From: Roseovarius litoreus
Lineage (GTDB): Bacteria > Pseudomonadota > Alphaproteobacteria > Rhodobacterales > Rhodobacteraceae
Assembly (NCBI RefSeq): GCF_900142765.1
Contig: NZ_FRCB01000003.1
Coordinates: 186,001 to 250,000, forward strand
Reading direction: 5' to 3'
Length of the DNA: 64,000 bases
Part shown: positions 56,652 to 64,000 of the stretch, piece after piece
Position numbering within the stretch: position 1 is the first letter of the stretch
Layout: each line of letters opens with the position of its first letter
Notes under the pieces: generated by a model
Databases searched by the model: none
What the model was told of the DNA's origin: nothing
What the model saw: only the letters and a program-made list of their open reading frames with translations
Program-made: the position numbers and the translations under genes

Positions 56652-57248
56652 TTCACGCGCCTTTCCCTTGACTGCACAACCAGCCCGCTAAGACATAGTC
56701 TGACCCGGCACATCGTCCATTCGCGGCCGCGTCTTTCAGGGCGCCTTGCCACCAGCAACCCGTCTCACGGCCTCTTCTCCCGCCTGGTCTTGCGAATCGA
56801 GAATAAGGCGCGAATGTGGCGTCCGGCACCCCGGATTATGTGCGCTTCGCCCATAAAAGTGGCGACTTCCCCGGTCTGTTTCCATATCGGCAACAGTGAT
56901 GCGGTTAAGTCACGGTAAATATGGCGAAAAAAGAGCAAGATATTGACAAAACAGTTACATTCATGCGCATACTGATACACATGAGGCCAGTGATCTTTGG
57001 CGACAGCACGTCGGCAGACGCCTTCGACAAGGATCTGGTCTCAACGAGATAACGCGTGGAACAGGCCGGTTCGGCCCGCGCATAGGCTTACGAGTGGCCG
57101 CGTTTTAGCGGTAGGGTGTGTCGTTTGAAGACTTACCGTTTCAGGCAGCCATTTAATCTAAGGCCGGTCGTCCTATGGGCGGCCGGCTGATCCTTTTGGG
57201 CCACCTCTGACACAAGTCCTCGCGTGGCCCAGACTTATCTCGCCCCGA
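56652..57248. other. 597-base intergenic region with a possible small RNA
   Basis: Between the peptidase start and the iclR stop. The left part (56652-56940) shows no feature I can name. A promoter-like TTGACA at 56943 and a terminator-like hairpin at 57162-57188 bracket about 220 bases described in the next entry. Confidence 0.5.
56975..57197 (+). ncRNA. Possible small RNA
   Basis: TTGACA at 56943-56948 with CATACT 19 bases later could start a transcript near 56980. An 11-bp stem (GCCGGTCGTCC/GGGCGGCCGGC, TAT loop, two G-U pairs) at 57163-57187, followed by CCTTTT, could end it. The span has several short inverted repeats and only a 23-codon frame (56981-57052) without a ribosome site. I do not recognise the RNA family. 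Confidence 0.35.
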
Positions 57249-58055
57249 TTACCCCGCATTCGCATGCGCCTGGTGGCTCTCCGGCGGCACACCCCCCAGA
57301 TTTTCCGTCAGCTCTGCCGCCGCTCGGGCGACGATCTGGCCGATCCTGTCCAATTTGTCGTCCTGCAATCGCGCCGCAAGCCCTGACACCGATATCGCAC
57401 AAGCCGCCTCTCCGTGCGGAGACCACACAACAGCCGCAAGACAGCGCAGCCCGGTGACATGTTCCTCATCATCCAGCGCATAACCACGCCGCCTGATATC
57501 CGCGATATCCTGCAACGCGGTCTTCAGGTTACGATGCGACCGGGCGGTCAAAGGGTGAAACCCGGTGCGCGCGACAAAGGCCTTGATATCCTCGTCCGTC
57601 CATGTGGCAAGGATGGCCTTGCCCATCCCCGAACAGAACACCGGCACGCGGCCACCGGGCGGTGATATCGCGCGCATGATCTCGCGGCTTTCCACCTGAC
57701 TGACCGTCACCAGCTCGTCATTGTCCAGCAATCCAAGATTGGCCGTCTCGCGAGTCGCATCCCGCAGCCGGCGCAAATACGGCAGGGCAGGGGCCACGAA
57801 ATTGTGCCGTCTCCCAAAGGCGGCACCTGCGGCAAAGGCTTCGCGCCCCACATGCCACAAGGCGTTTTCCGGCTCGAACTGTGCAAATCCCTGCAATTCC
57901 AATGTCGTAAGCAGCCGGTGAGTCGTCGATACGGCCAAACCCGCTTCGCGCGCCGCGTCGCTCACGCGCAGGCCCTCGTCATGCCGGCTGAGGATGCGAA
58001 GCAGGTTCAACGCGCGCACAACCGATTGCACGCCTTGGCTTTTCTGAGAGTCCAT
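57249..58055 (-). CDS. IclR-family transcriptional regulator
   Basis: A 268-residue IclR regulator. The winged helix-turn-helix occupies residues 8-70 ([20 protein letters not shown] to [18 protein letters not shown]). The effector domain follows with the [10 protein letters not shown] and [20 protein letters not shown] segments typical of the family. The start [10 protein letters not shown] (58055) is preferred over one seven codons earlier that would run into the operator. It is divergent from malate synthase G, so it likely controls glyoxylate use. A candidate site is at 58066-58082. Confidence 0.9.
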   Translation of the reverse strand: MDSQKSQGVQSVVRALNLLRILSRHDEGLRVSDAAREAGLAVSTTHRLLTTLELQGFAQFEPENALWHVGREAFAAGAAFGRRHNFVAPALPYLRRLRDATRETANLGLLDNDELVTVSQVESREIMRAISPPGGRVPVFCSGMGKAILATWTDEDIKAFVARTGFHPLTARSHRNLKTALQDIADIRRRGYALDDEEHVTGLRCLAAVVWSPHGEAACAISVSGLAARLQDDKLDRIGQIVARAAAELTENLGGVPPESHQAHANAG

Positions 58056-58065
58056 TTGGTATACC

Positions 58066-58082
58066 TTTCCATACAATGGAAA
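58066..58082. promoter_or_regulatory. Candidate IclR operator
   Basis: TTTCCATACAATGGAAA is a perfect 7-3-7 inverted repeat 10 bases from the iclR start. It fits the TTCCA/TGGAA type of half-sites bound by IclR proteins. GGTATACC next to it (58058-58065) is a second small palindrome. Confidence 0.65.
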
Positions 58083-58155
58083 ATATTTTTCTGTTTCTTA
58101 CAAGTTTACGGGCTGTGCGCTAGCCCCTTCCCGAACATTAATCCGGAGGATCGAC

Positions 58156-60285
58156 ATGACCGATTACGTAGACCGCAATGGCCTGTCCGTGGCAGCCCCG
58201 CTGGCCCGGCTGATCGAAGATGACATCCTGCTCGGCATCACGCGCGATGCGTTCTGGTCCGGCTATGCCGCGATGCTGCGTGATCTGGCGCCCGTCAATG
58301 CCGATCTGCTCTCCAAGCGCGAGGCGCTCCAGCGTCAGATCGACGAGTGGCACAAGGCCCGTCGGGGCCAACCGTTCGACGGTGAGGCCTATCGCGACTT
58401 CCTGTCCGAGATCGGCTATCTGGAAGCCGAACCCGCCCCCTTTGCGCTCAGCACGCGCAATGTCGATCCCGAAATCGCGAGCATCGCAGGGCCGCAACTG
58501 GTGGTGCCCGTGATGAATGCGCGCTTCGCGCTCAATGCCGCGAATGCGCGTTGGGGATCGCTCTATGATGCGCTCTACGGCACTGACGCGATCGAAGGCG
58601 CGCCCGAAGGACAGGGCTATGATCCGCGCCGTGGCGCCAAGGTGATCGGCTGGGCGCGTGCGCATCTCGATGAGGTCGTGCCGCTGGCGCAAGGCTCTTG
58701 GGCCAATGTCGCGGCGCTGGACGTGGCGGATGGCGCGCTCGGCATCACCGTTGGCGGAGAGAAAACGACCCTCGCCGATCCGGCGCAGTTCGCAGGCTAT
58801 ACCGAGGGTGGCAACGTCTTCCTTCGCGCCAATGGCCTGCTGATCGAGGTGGTGATCGACCGCTCGTCGGCCATCGGCAAAGATGACCCCGCGGGCATTT
58901 CCGACATCCGGCTCGAAAGCGCACTGACGGCCATTCAGGATTGCGAGGATTCCGTCGCCGCCGTGGACGCCGAGGACAAATGCGTGGTGTACGCCAATTG
59001 GCTGGGCCTGATGCGTGGTGACCTCGAAGAACGCTTCGACAAGGGCGGCAAGACCGTGATCCGCCGCCTGAACCCCGACGTCACCTATCTTGATCCGCAG
59101 GGCAACAGCGTCACCCATCCGGGTCGCGCGCTGCTTCTGGTGCGCAATGTCGGCCACCTGATGACCACCGACGCCGTTCTGATGGACGGTGCCGAGACGC
59201 CCGAGGGCATGCTCGACGCCGCCGTGACCGTCGCCGCCGCGATGCACGATCTGGCGAACACAGGGCCGCGCAATTCGCGCGCCGGCTCGATCTATGTGGT
59301 CAAGCCCAAGATGCATGGCCCCGAAGAGGTGGCCTTCACCGATACGCTCTATGCCCGTGTCGAGGATCTGCTGGGCCTGCCGCGCCATACCGTGAAACTC
59401 GGTGTAATGGATGAGGAGCGCCGCACATCGGCCAACCTTCTGGCCTGCATCAAGGCCGTGAAGGACCGGTGCGTGTTCATCAATACCGGCTTCCTCGACC
59501 GCACCGGCGACGAGATTCACACCTCGATGCAGGCCGGTCCCGTCGTCCCCAAGGGCGAGATGCAAAAAGAGCTCTGGCTGGCCGCTTACGAGGCGGGCAA
59601 TGTCGATGCAGGTCTGGCCGCAGGCATGTCCGGCAAGGGTCAGATCGGCAAGGGCATGTGGGCGAAACCCGATGCCATGGCCGAAATGCTCGGGGTCAAG
59701 ATCGGCCATCCCAAGGCGGGCGCGAATACCGCATGGGTGCCGTCACCCACCGCCGCGACCCTGCACGCGACCCATTATCACAAGGTCGATGTGGCCGCAC
59801 TGCAGGAGGAACTGAAGACCCGGCAGAAAGCATCGCGCACGGATCTTCTGACCCCGCCGCTGATGATCGGGCGCAACCTGTCGACCGAGGATATCCAGCG
59901 CGAGCTGGACAATTCCTGTCAGTCGATCCTGGGCTATGTGGTGCGTTGGGTTGATCAGGGTGTCGGCTGCTCGAAAGTGCCCGATATCAACGATGTGGCC
60001 CTGATGGAAGATCGCGCGACCTTGCGGATTTCCTCGCAATATCTGGCCAACTGGCTGCTGCACGGCATCTGCACCCCCGAAGAGGTCGAGGCGTCTCTGC
60101 GGCGCATGGCGCCCAAGGTCGATGCGCAGAACGCGCATGATCCGGCCTATACGCCGATGGCGCCGGACTTCGATGGTGTGGCCTTCCGCGCGGCGCATGA
60201 CCTGATCTTCAAGGGCGCCGAGCAGCCTTCGGGCTATACCGAACCGCTTCTTCACGCCGCGCGCCGCGCGGCCAAGGCCGCCTGA
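58156..60285 (+). CDS. glcB: Malate synthase G
   Basis: GlcB condenses glyoxylate with acetyl-CoA to malate. The 709-residue protein has the length of the G isoform (E. coli 723) and its N-terminal segments. It shows [16 protein letters not shown] near 258, conserved in malate synthases (Glu and Asp around the Mg site), and [15 protein letters not shown] near 375. A GGAGG ribosome site precedes the ATG. GlcG follows after 13 bases, as in glc operons. The role is glyoxylate assimilation from glycolate, allantoin or other C2 sources. Confidence 0.96.
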   Translation: MTDYVDRNGLSVAAPLARLIEDDILLGITRDAFWSGYAAMLRDLAPVNADLLSKREALQRQIDEWHKARRGQPFDGEAYRDFLSEIGYLEAEPAPFALSTRNVDPEIASIAGPQLVVPVMNARFALNAANARWGSLYDALYGTDAIEGAPEGQGYDPRRGAKVIGWARAHLDEVVPLAQGSWANVAALDVADGALGITVGGEKTTLADPAQFAGYTEGGNVFLRANGLLIEVVIDRSSAIGKDDPAGISDIRLESALTAIQDCEDSVAAVDAEDKCVVYANWLGLMRGDLEERFDKGGKTVIRRLNPDVTYLDPQGNSVTHPGRALLLVRNVGHLMTTDAVLMDGAETPEGMLDAAVTVAAAMHDLANTGPRNSRAGSIYVVKPKMHGPEEVAFTDTLYARVEDLLGLPRHTVKLGVMDEERRTSANLLACIKAVKDRCVFINTGFLDRTGDEIHTSMQAGPVVPKGEMQKELWLAAYEAGNVDAGLAAGMSGKGQIGKGMWAKPDAMAEMLGVKIGHPKAGANTAWVPSPTAATLHATHYHKVDVAALQEELKTRQKASRTDLLTPPLMIGRNLSTEDIQRELDNSCQSILGYVVRWVDQGVGCSKVPDINDVALMEDRATLRISSQYLANWLLHGICTPEEVEASLRRMAPKVDAQNAHDPAYTPMAPDFDGVAFRAAHDLIFKGAEQPSGYTEPLLHAARRAAKAA

Positions 60286-60298
60286 GGAGGGGTCATCC

Positions 60299-60724
60299 AT
60301 GATCACAGTGAAACGGCTCGATCTCGCGGATGCGGGTATCCTTCTGGCGGGCGCGCGCGCCAAGGCTTCGGAAATCGGGGTTCCGATGTGCATCGCCATC
60401 ACGGATGAGGGCGGCAATCTTGTCGCCTTCGAGCGGATGGATGGTGGCAAGGTCACCTCGATCACCATCGCGATCGACAAAAGCTTCACCGCCTCGGGGG
60501 CCAAGAAGGCCACGCATGAGTACGGCACGGCCAGCCAACCCGGCGCACCGGCTTACGGCATCGCCTCGGCGATCAGCGGGCGGCTCATGGTGGTGGGCGG
60601 TGGCCTGCCCGTGATTGTGGACGGAGACGTCGTGGGCGGGATCGGCGTCAGTTCCGGCACACCCGCTCAGGATATCGAAGTGGCCGAGGCGGGCATCGCC
60701 GCATTCCTTGCCGCGCAGGGCTGA
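60299..60724 (+). CDS. glcG: GlcG/HbpS-family protein
   Basis: A 141-residue protein of the heme-degrading/GlcG domain family (DUF336). Its compact alpha/beta fold signature is IAITDEGGNLVAFERMDGG, and the glycine-rich tail is VVGGGLPVIVDGDVVGGIGVSSG. GlcG occurs in glycolate operons in many bacteria; its exact biochemical role is not known. It lies behind glcB with a GAGGAGGGG ribosome site and is followed by a terminator. Confidence 0.9.
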   Translation: MITVKRLDLADAGILLAGARAKASEIGVPMCIAITDEGGNLVAFERMDGGKVTSITIAIDKSFTASGAKKATHEYGTASQPGAPAYGIASAISGRLMVVGGGLPVIVDGDVVGGIGVSSGTPAQDIEVAEAGIAAFLAAQG

Positions 60725-60763
60725 CGCCGCAGCCTCTGTCTGGCCCACTCTCGAACAAGCCGC

Positions 60764-60798
60764 GGGCGCAGAAATCCTCTGCGCCCGTTTTGTTTTCG
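60764..60798 (+). terminator. Rho-independent terminator after glcG
   Basis: A perfect 9-bp stem GGGCGCAGA / TCTGCGCCC with a 5-base loop (AATCC), followed by GTTTTGTTTT. Confidence 0.9.
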
Positions 60799-61129
60799 GG
60801 TTCGTACGAAAGGGCCACCTCTTTGGTACGAAGCGTACCATCTTTTCAATGGGCTCGAACCCGATCAGCGAGGGGTCGACACCTGCGCCAGCCAGCCATG
60901 TACAAGACGCTCGGCTGTTCCCAACTCGTGCGGCAGAACCGGAACAAGCAGTCCGCGCCCGAACGCTCCCGGAGAGCACCTGTTCGGCACGGATCACAGT
61001 TCTCGTCACGGCATGGTCAGGGCATGGCGGGATCGATCCTGCGCAACGGGCTAAAATACCGTGAAATGAGATACTTGGCGCCTCTAAGGTGCCCGCTCCG
61101 GACCCCGGCGAAGACGAGGCGGATCTGGC
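60799..61129. other. 331-base gap with two related palindromes
   Basis: TTCGTACGAA (60801-60810, perfect) and GGTACG-AAG-CGTACC (60825-60839, perfect arms) share the TACGAA/CGTAC core. They lie in the gap between the glcG terminator and the tetR stop codon. The rest of the gap has no supported gene. Confidence 0.5.
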
Positions 61130-61765
61130 TCATCTGGCCTCGTGGCGGGCTCGGAAGCGGGCGATCTCGCGTTCGGTCGGCGCTTGCCCCGTGAATGTCA
61201 TGACGTAGTCCGGAACGCGCGCCAGGCGGTCGTCCATGGCTTCGCGCACCTGCATCGAGATATAGCCGATCTGCGTCAGGTATACGGTGCGTGCCCGAAC
61301 ATCGGCTTCCCCCTCGGCGTATCCGAACCGGGTGAACATGCCGCGAATGGCATTCAGGCGGGTGGCATCGGCCGCGCGGACGCGCGCGGCGACCTCTTCG
61401 GACTGATGGGCCCAACCGCGCACGGCAAGGTCCAGCCGCGTCTCGAACGGGCCTCCGTCCAGAAACACGCTGATCAGGTTGAGCACAGCCTCGGCGATCG
61501 TTTCCGCATAGGCCTGCGTCGCGCGCTCGAGGCTTCCGGTATTGGTATCCTCCCAATCCTCCAGCAGCGCATCCAGAAGTGCCGCGCGATCCGGAAAGAA
61601 CCAATAGAAACTGGTACGCGATAGATTGAGGCCTGTGGCCAGCGGCTGGATCTTTACCGCATCGAGCCCCGAGGACACGAACGCCTCGCGCGCGGCGTCA
61701 AGCCAGACCTCTCGTGAGCCGCGCCAACCCCCTGTCTTTTCGGTTTTTTCCGTCTTCGTCTCCAT
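61130..61765 (-). CDS. TetR-family transcriptional regulator
   Basis: A 211-residue TetR repressor. The N-terminal helix-turn-helix is at about 17-65 (WLDAAREAFVSSGLDAVKIQ to LNLSRTSFYWFF), followed by a helical ligand domain. The first ten residues are a charged KTEKTEKT stretch. It is divergent from the flavoenzyme gene at 61881, so it likely controls that operon. A small perfect repeat ACAGG-CT-CCTGT (61777-61788) lies in the gap and may be its operator. Confidence 0.88.
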   Translation of the reverse strand: METKTEKTEKTGGWRGSREVWLDAAREAFVSSGLDAVKIQPLATGLNLSRTSFYWFFPDRAALLDALLEDWEDTNTGSLERATQAYAETIAEAVLNLISVFLDGGPFETRLDLAVRGWAHQSEEVAARVRAADATRLNAIRGMFTRFGYAEGEADVRARTVYLTQIGYISMQVREAMDDRLARVPDYVMTFTGQAPTEREIARFRARHEAR

Positions 61766-61776
61766 GTCGCGAGCTT

Positions 61777-61788
61777 ACAGGCTCCTGT
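61777..61788. promoter_or_regulatory. Small inverted repeat in the tetR/flavoenzyme promoter region
   Basis: ACAGGCTCCTGT is a perfect 5-2-5 palindrome 12 bases from the tetR start. A TTGACA box for the rightward operon lies at 61827-61832. Confidence 0.4.
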
Positions 61789-61880
61789 CTCATACGGCAA
61801 GAAAATCGTCGTTGATGAACAATAAATTGACAGTAATGAACATTTCTGGAATCGTCCCTGCAGCCAACCGGAGCCACGCC

Positions 61881-63926
61881 ATGTCCAACGACCCCCTGTT
61901 GCAGCCCTACCAGCTCAAGCACCTGACGCTGCGCAACCGCATCATGACCTCCAGCCACGAACCGGCCTATCCCGAGGACGGGATGCCCAAGGACCGCTAT
62001 GCCGCCTATCACGCGGAGCGTGCCAAGGCTGGTGTCGCATTGGCGATGACGGCCGGGTCCGCTGCGGTGTCGAAGGACAGCCCGCCCGTGTTCAACAATA
62101 TCCTCGCCTACAAGGACGAGGTGGTGCCGTGGATCAAAAAGCTGACCGATGCCTGCCACGATCACGGCTGCGCGGTGATGATCCAGCTGACGCATCTTGG
62201 TCGCCGGACGACCTGGAACAAGGGCGACTGGCTGCCGTCGGTGTCGTCGTCCAGACACCGTGAACCTGCGCATCGCGCCTTTCCCAAGCTGGCCGAGGAT
62301 TGGGATATCGAACGCATCATCACCGATTTCGCCGATGCCACCGAGCGCATGCAGGCAGGGGGCATGGACGGGATCGAATTGCAGGTCTATGGCCACCTGC
62401 TCGATCAATTCTGGTCGCCCCTGACCAATGATCTCGACGGCCCCTATGGCGGCGCGTCGCTGGACAGCCGGATGCAACTGCTGATGGATGTGCTTCACGG
62501 CATTCGCAAACGCGTGGGCGACGACTTCATCGTAGGGCTGCGCTATACCGCAGACGAGGCCGAGGCAGGCGGGATCACCGCCGAAGAAGGCCTCGAGATA
62601 TCGAAGCGGCTGGCGGCCACCGGCATGGTCGATTTCCTGAATGTCGTGCGTGGGCGCATCCATACCGATCCGGCCATGACCGACGTGATCCCGATCCAGG
62701 GCATGAAAAGCGCCCCGCATCTGGATTTCGCGGGCGAGGTCAGGAAGGCCACCGGCATGCCGACCTTCCACGCAGCCAAGATCCCCGACGTGGCGACCGC
62801 CCGGCATGCCGTGGCGGCGGGGCTTCTGGACATGGTGGGCATGACCCGCGCGCATATGGCCGACCCGCATATCGTCAGGAAGATCATGGAGGGGCGTGAG
62901 GATGATATCCGCCCCTGTGTTGGCGCGACCTACTGCCTTGACCGCATTTATCAGGCGGGTGAGGCGCTGTGTATCCACAACGCCGCGACGGGCCGCGAAC
63001 TGAGCATGCCGCACACGATAGAACCGGCGGCGACCCGCAAAAAGGTGGTGATCGTCGGTGCCGGGCCGGCCGGGCTCGAGGCAGCTCGCGTCGCCGCAGA
63101 ACGGGGCCACGATGTGACGGTATTCGAGGCCCAGCCGGATCCGGGTGGACAGATACGCCTGACCGCGCAGAACCCTCGCCGCCGCGAGATGATCTCGATC
63201 ATCGACTGGCGCATGGCGCAATGCGCGGCGCGCGATGTCGAATTCCGTTTCAACGCCTGGGCCGAGGCCGCGGATGTGACGGGCCTCAATCCGGATGTGG
63301 TCATCGTCGCCACCGGTGGCTTGCCGAATACCCAGCTGTTTGAAAGCCGCAAGGAGCAGGACCTCGTCGTTACGGCCTGGGACATCATCGCAGGCGACGT
63401 CAAACCCGGCCAGAACGTATTGATCTACGACGAAAGCGGCGATCACCCCGGCGTCATGGCCGCCGAAATTGCCGCGAACGCGGGCAGCACCGTCGAGATC
63501 ATGACCCCCGACCGCACTTTTGCGCCCGATATCATGGGGATGAACCTCGTTCCTTACATGCGTGCGCTGCAGGACAAGGATGTGATCTTCACCGTCACCC
63601 GCCGCCTCAAGGACGTGGTGCGGGACGGCAATCGGCTCAAGGCGGTGATCGGGACGGATTACAGCGACCTGAAGACGGAAAAGGCCTATGATCAGGTGGT
63701 TGTGAACTATGGCACCCTGCCCATGGATGATCTCTATTTCAAGCTCAAACCGCTGTCATCGAACGGAGGTGCCGTGGATTATGACGCCCTGATCGATGGC
63801 CAGCCGCAGAATGTGACGCGCAATCCAGAGGGCGCTTTTGCCCTCTATCGCATCGGTGACGCCGTCAGCGCGCGCAACACCCATGCCGCGATCTACGATG
63901 CTTTGAGGTTGATGAAGGACATCTGA
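61881..63926 (+). CDS. NADH:flavin oxidoreductase-type iron-sulfur flavoenzyme, N-methylproline-demethylase-like
   Basis: A 681-residue protein with an FMN barrel (about 1-340; early motif YQLKHLTLRNRIMTSSHEP), a short cysteine motif and a C-terminal FAD/NAD(P) region (VVIVGAGPAGLEAARVAAERGH near 390). This is the layout of 2,4-dienoyl-CoA reductase and trimethylamine dehydrogenase. The cluster region RPCVGATYCLDRIYQAGEALC does not show the standard CX2CX3C spacing, which I believe is typical of the demethylase branch acting on N-methylated prolines. The next gene is of the proline racemase/epimerase family, so removal of N-methyl groups from a proline betaine is the best guess. The ATG at 61881 is preferred over longer in-frame starts. 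Confidence 0.8.
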   Translation: MSNDPLLQPYQLKHLTLRNRIMTSSHEPAYPEDGMPKDRYAAYHAERAKAGVALAMTAGSAAVSKDSPPVFNNILAYKDEVVPWIKKLTDACHDHGCAVMIQLTHLGRRTTWNKGDWLPSVSSSRHREPAHRAFPKLAEDWDIERIITDFADATERMQAGGMDGIELQVYGHLLDQFWSPLTNDLDGPYGGASLDSRMQLLMDVLHGIRKRVGDDFIVGLRYTADEAEAGGITAEEGLEISKRLAATGMVDFLNVVRGRIHTDPAMTDVIPIQGMKSAPHLDFAGEVRKATGMPTFHAAKIPDVATARHAVAAGLLDMVGMTRAHMADPHIVRKIMEGREDDIRPCVGATYCLDRIYQAGEALCIHNAATGRELSMPHTIEPAATRKKVVIVGAGPAGLEAARVAAERGHDVTVFEAQPDPGGQIRLTAQNPRRREMISIIDWRMAQCAARDVEFRFNAWAEAADVTGLNPDVVIVATGGLPNTQLFESRKEQDLVVTAWDIIAGDVKPGQNVLIYDESGDHPGVMAAEIAANAGSTVEIMTPDRTFAPDIMGMNLVPYMRALQDKDVIFTVTRRLKDVVRDGNRLKAVIGTDYSDLKTEKAYDQVVVNYGTLPMDDLYFKLKPLSSNGGAVDYDALIDGQPQNVTRNPEGAFALYRIGDAVSARNTHAAIYDALRLMKDI

Positions 63927-63927
63927 C

Positions 63928-64000
63928 ATGCGCGCATCCCGCACGGTTCATGTCATCTCGGCCCATGCCGAAGGCGAAGTGGGCGACGTGATCGTCGGCG
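63928..64000 (+). CDS. Proline racemase/hydroxyproline epimerase family enzyme (5' part only)
   Basis: The visible 24 codons read MRASRTVHVISAHAEGEVGD and four more residues. The HVISAHAEGEVGD start is the family signature of proline racemases, 4-hydroxyproline epimerases and trans-3-hydroxyproline dehydratases. The gene starts 1 base after the previous stop, so the two are co-transcribed. The rest lies beyond the window. Which of the three activities applies depends on active-site residues not in view. Confidence 0.85.
   Translation, partial: MRASRTVHVISAHAEGEVGDVIVG

Noticed and set aside
57250..57450. A short open frame on the plus strand through the iclR 3' end
   Set aside because: It lies fully within the iclR coding region, has no ribosome site and resembles no protein.

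Overview
The window reads as a high-GC alphaproteobacterial chromosome, most likely an aerobic anoxygenic phototroph of the Rhodobacterales (Roseobacter group). The main evidence is the photosynthesis gene order bchB-bchN-bchF / ppaA-ppsR-bchG-PucC-like-bchP-idi-bchE-bchJ. Supporting evidence is the TRAP and tripartite tricarboxylate (TTT) transport genes, an NDH-SelD fusion and a lone LuxI-type synthase. The genus call is inference; the gene families are read directly from the translated sequence.

Layout. (1) 1-12010: one end of a photosynthesis gene cluster. bchF-bchN-bchB run left and off the edge. ppaA, ppsR, bchG, the PucC-like carrier, bchP, idi, bchE and bchJ run right. Perfect TGT-N12-ACA operators for PpsR lie before bchF, before ppaA, across the bchG start (two) and before bchE (two, with an FnrL-like site between them). 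(2) 11979-24335: a carboxylate-catabolism island. It holds a TTT transporter with a ThDP enzyme, a divergent LysR-TauE-enolase-superfamily operon, and a six-gene operon coding for an unusual succinate dehydrogenase-like complex plus a two-subunit class I fumarase-like hydratase. (3) 24976-34273: a compact, translationally coupled operon with a Ser/Thr kinase, an FHA protein, a PP2C phosphatase, three P-loop/dynamin-like GTPases, a tiny coupled ORF, a small Roadblock-like protein and an unrecognised protein. This is the best candidate for an undescribed system. (4) 34420-39525: a signalling block with a membrane histidine kinase, a LuxI-type synthase without a LuxR, and two paralogous response regulators whose output domain looks like a degenerate GGDEF domain. 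(5) 39628-45141: selenium use (NDH-SelD fusion, MnmH), then an ammonium transporter with a 56-residue membrane partner and a strong terminator. (6) 45257-50201: a MocR regulator, a TeaABC/UehABC-like TRAP transporter and a TeaD-like stress protein. (7) 50265-56651: an RND efflux pump pair and a secreted M1-like peptidase. (8) 56652-60797: a possible small RNA, an IclR regulator divergent from malate synthase G and a GlcG-like protein, then a terminator. (9) 61130-64000: a TetR regulator divergent from an N-methylproline-demethylase-like flavoenzyme and the start of a proline racemase/hydroxyproline epimerase family gene, pointing to proline-betaine type catabolism.

How the parts fit. Region 1 makes bacteriochlorophyll and controls its own genes by light, oxygen and B12 (PpsR, PpaA, probably FnrL). 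Regions 2, 6, 8 and 9 are uptake and catabolic modules for small organic acids and zwitterionic solutes, each with its own regulator and visible candidate operators. No tRNA, rRNA, CRISPR array, insertion sequence or prophage was seen.
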